From Candidatus Poseidoniaceae archaeon (GTDB taxonomy: Archaea; Thermoplasmatota; Poseidoniia; Poseidoniales; Poseidoniaceae), in the NCBI GenBank assembly GCA_022425585.1, contig JAKMFF010000247.1, positions 1-6,761 of the forward strand: a stretch of 6,761 nt of DNA, in the 5' to 3' direction. This document shows positions 5,387-6,761 of the stretch, one piece after another. A program made the translations under genes and the position numbers. The notes below the pieces were generated by a model. That model was not told where the DNA came from and did no database searches. It was given only the letters and a program-made list of their open reading frames with translations. The stretch's first letter is position 1; every line of letters begins with the position of its first letter.

Positions 5387-6202
5387 ATGGGTCATGAATT
5401 CCTCGCTGGAGAAACTGTGTTGGCCTTCGATTTAGAAACCACCGGAATTTCCACAAATAACGATCGAATTGTTCAAATCGCCCTAGTGGGTTCAGATTCA
5501 TCGGGTGAGCCGGTAAATTATGAACATCTAATTAATCCGCGGCGAGCGATTCCTAGCGGCGCTAGTGGCGTTCATGGGATTTTTGACAGCGATGTCAGAG
5601 GCCTTCCTGATTTCTCAACGTATGCTGATGAGATTCACCAAATGATAGAGGATGCGGTAATAGTTGGCCATAATGTTCGAAAATTCGATATGCCAATGCT
5701 TGACAATGAATTTCGCCGAATTGGTAAGCTTCCACCGCGTCCAAAAGCAATAATGGATACACTGGAAATAGTTCGAAGAGTAAAATTGCCTCGCCCACAC
5801 AACTTGGGAAGTCTATGCCGTAGACATGGTATTTCTCTAGAAAATGCGCACACTGCTGCTGCTGATGCCGCTGCATCTTTGCTGCTGTTTTGGCGGCTCA
5901 CTGTTGACCATTCACCAATGTTTAGAAGCACGTTAAAAGAAGTCGAAAGATGGTTAATTCATGGTAAAACGGCAAATGATGACTCGACTCTAGGAAGAGG
6001 CATGAATGACCTAGAAATGTTGGATTCATTAGGTAAAATACGCATCGATGATGGGCACTATATCATCGCATTTGGGCGCCATCGTGGCAGTCACCTTTTG
6101 GAAGTAAAGAAGGTTGATCCGCGATATATTAATTGGTTATTATCACCGTCCGGCATAGAGGATGAGGGCGCGAGAAAGATACTGAAAGAATACTTATCTT
6201 GA
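5387..6202 (+). CDS. DEDDh-family 3'-5' exonuclease with ExoX-like C-terminal domain
   Basis: A 271-residue protein. Residues 10-172 form a DnaQ-like exonuclease fold with all three motifs: Exo I FDLETTG (D15, E17), Exo II VGHNVRKFD (D101), and Exo III NAHTAAADA (H155 and D160, the DEDDh signature). These acidic residues bind the two metal ions that hydrolyse 3'-terminal nucleotides of DNA or RNA. After a linker, residues 222-252 (IIAFGRHRGSHLLEV, then DPRYINWLLS) match the small domain found at the C-terminus of exodeoxyribonuclease X and in similar short proteins. The length exceeds a plain epsilon-type domain because of it. A role in DNA repair or turnover is likely; proofreading cannot be claimed. 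The ATG at 5387 is preferred, with the in-frame TTG at 5375 as alternative; no clear Shine-Dalgarno is seen. Its end overlaps the opposite gene by 9 bases. Confidence 0.9.
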   Translation: MGHEFLAGETVLAFDLETTGISTNNDRIVQIALVGSDSSGEPVNYEHLINPRRAIPSGASGVHGIFDSDVRGLPDFSTYADEIHQMIEDAVIVGHNVRKFDMPMLDNEFRRIGKLPPRPKAIMDTLEIVRRVKLPRPHNLGSLCRRHGISLENAHTAAADAAASLLLFWRLTVDHSPMFRSTLKEVERWLIHGKTANDDSTLGRGMNDLEMLDSLGKIRIDDGHYIIAFGRHRGSHLLEVKKVDPRYINWLLSPSGIEDEGARKILKEYLS

Positions 6203-6761
6203 AGACGATTTAGTGTATTCAACCCCATCCGGTATAGGGCTCCAAGGTAGTACGTCACACCAGTGACCTACCCGCCAAGATTGGCGGTTGGTCATTACTG
6301 AACCCAAGAAGATTGGCCCTTGGTGGCCTGTTTCTAGTAATTCTTCTAACGCTTCTTTGCCACGATTATCGAAATTTACTCCCATTCTAATACCAGTTGG
6401 AATGACGCCCCCAGAGTCATCTCTTGGCTCACACAACTCAACAATTGCTGAGCCAGATGACTTGTCATAATTATGTAATAACACCACAGAATCAGAAAAA
6501 TCTCCTTTGTGAAGGGTATTTGTTTCGTGTCGCCAATTCCACCAGTGTGGACACCAAGCTTTCCAATCACAAAAACCGCCACATGAATCATCACCGATGT
6601 TTGCCTCAAGCGGGATTTTTGTTGGCGTTGTAGCATCCCATGCCGCATATGCATCTTCAAGAACGTCGTCGCCAACTGCAACCCATTTCGATGAATTAGC
6701 GGTATACCAGCCTTCAGTTCTGATTGGCGGACCGTTAGGATTATTTTCTCTTATTATGTCC
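6194..6761 (-). CDS. C-terminal part of a Cys/Trp-rich protein, possibly nuclease-related; runs off the right edge
   Basis: The frame is open from the right edge to a TAA at 6194-6196, giving 188 visible residues; a GTG at 6487 is internal, not the start. The first part has a Trp-rich region with a Cys/His cluster, SCGGFCDWKAWCPHWWNW (C60-x3-C64-x5-C70-x-H72 in the fragment, then H78). This could bind zinc. It also resembles, with one extra residue, the C-x2-C-x5-C end of iron-sulphur PD-(D/E)XK nucleases of the Cas4/AddB type. A later domain (about 100-175: SAIVELCEPRDD, GIRMGVNFD, GPIFLGSVMTNRQSWRVG) has an OB-like strand pattern; C110 and C168 are additional cysteines. No nuclease active site is visible because the N-terminal part is missing. 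Its gene overlaps the exonuclease gene tail-to-tail. Family assignment is uncertain. Confidence 0.7.
   Translation of the reverse strand, partial: DIIRENNPNGPPIRTEGWYTANSSKWVAVGDDVLEDAYAAWDATTPTKIPLEANIGDDSCGGFCDWKAWCPHWWNWRHETNTLHKGDFSDSVVLLHNYDKSSGSAIVELCEPRDDSGGVIPTGIRMGVNFDNRGKEALEELLETGHQGPIFLGSVMTNRQSWRVGHWCDVLPWSPIPDGVEYTKSSSR

Noticed and set aside
6194..6487. A complete 97-residue gene starting at the GTG at 6487
   Set aside because: The frame continues upstream without a stop to the window edge with similar composition, and no Shine-Dalgarno precedes the GTG.
6376..6681. 101-codon minus-strand open frame in a second frame near the right edge
   Set aside because: The competing minus frame is open to the window edge, ends at a stop convergent with the exonuclease gene, and has protein-like composition; this one is its out-of-frame shadow.
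1..6761. CRISPR array, insertion sequence, integrase or defence-island hallmarks
   Set aside because: No regularly spaced repeats, terminal inverted repeats, transposase or recombinase motifs were seen on either strand.

Overview
The window looks archaeal, most likely a marine planktonic euryarchaeon of the Poseidoniia (Marine Group II/III) type. The signs are moderately AT-rich DNA, a TATA box at the archaeal distance upstream of a tRNA gene, a mixture of strong Shine-Dalgarno starts and apparently leaderless starts, a PKD-domain lipoprotein with a lipobox, and many small proteins without clear relatives. The lineage is inferred from gene style; there is no rRNA or marker gene to prove it.

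Left part (1-1608): a two-gene plus-strand unit encodes a winged-helix protein cut by the left edge and a pentapeptide-repeat protein. It runs tail-to-tail, with a 1-base gap, into a minus-strand gene for a four-helix membrane protein.

Centre-left (1609-2902): upstream of the membrane protein, in the same transcript, lies a hotdog-fold acyl-CoA thioesterase gene that carries a one-base frameshift in this sequence. A short intergenic region with one TATA box, readable in both directions, separates it from a plus-strand tRNA-Arg(GCG) gene. A minus-strand HAD-family phosphatase converges on that tRNA.

Centre (2926-5299): a run of minus-strand genes encodes, in order of transcription, a very acidic 120-residue protein, a PKD lipoprotein, a 117-residue unknown protein, a small basic putative DNA-binding protein, and then the HAD phosphatase. 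Gaps of about 50-100 bases between them suggest several promoters rather than one tight operon. One gap holds a perfect 7-bp inverted repeat exactly where a TATA box would lie.

Right part (5387-6761): a divergent plus-strand DEDDh exonuclease has an ExoX-like C-terminal domain. It overlaps tail-to-tail by 9 bases with the C-terminal part of a minus-strand protein that runs off the right edge and carries a Cys/His cluster.

No CRISPR array, insertion sequence, integrase or rRNA is visible. No complete new multi-gene system can be demonstrated. The points most worth checking are the frameshifted thioesterase, the palindrome in front of the small DNA-binding gene, and the cysteine-cluster protein next to the exonuclease.
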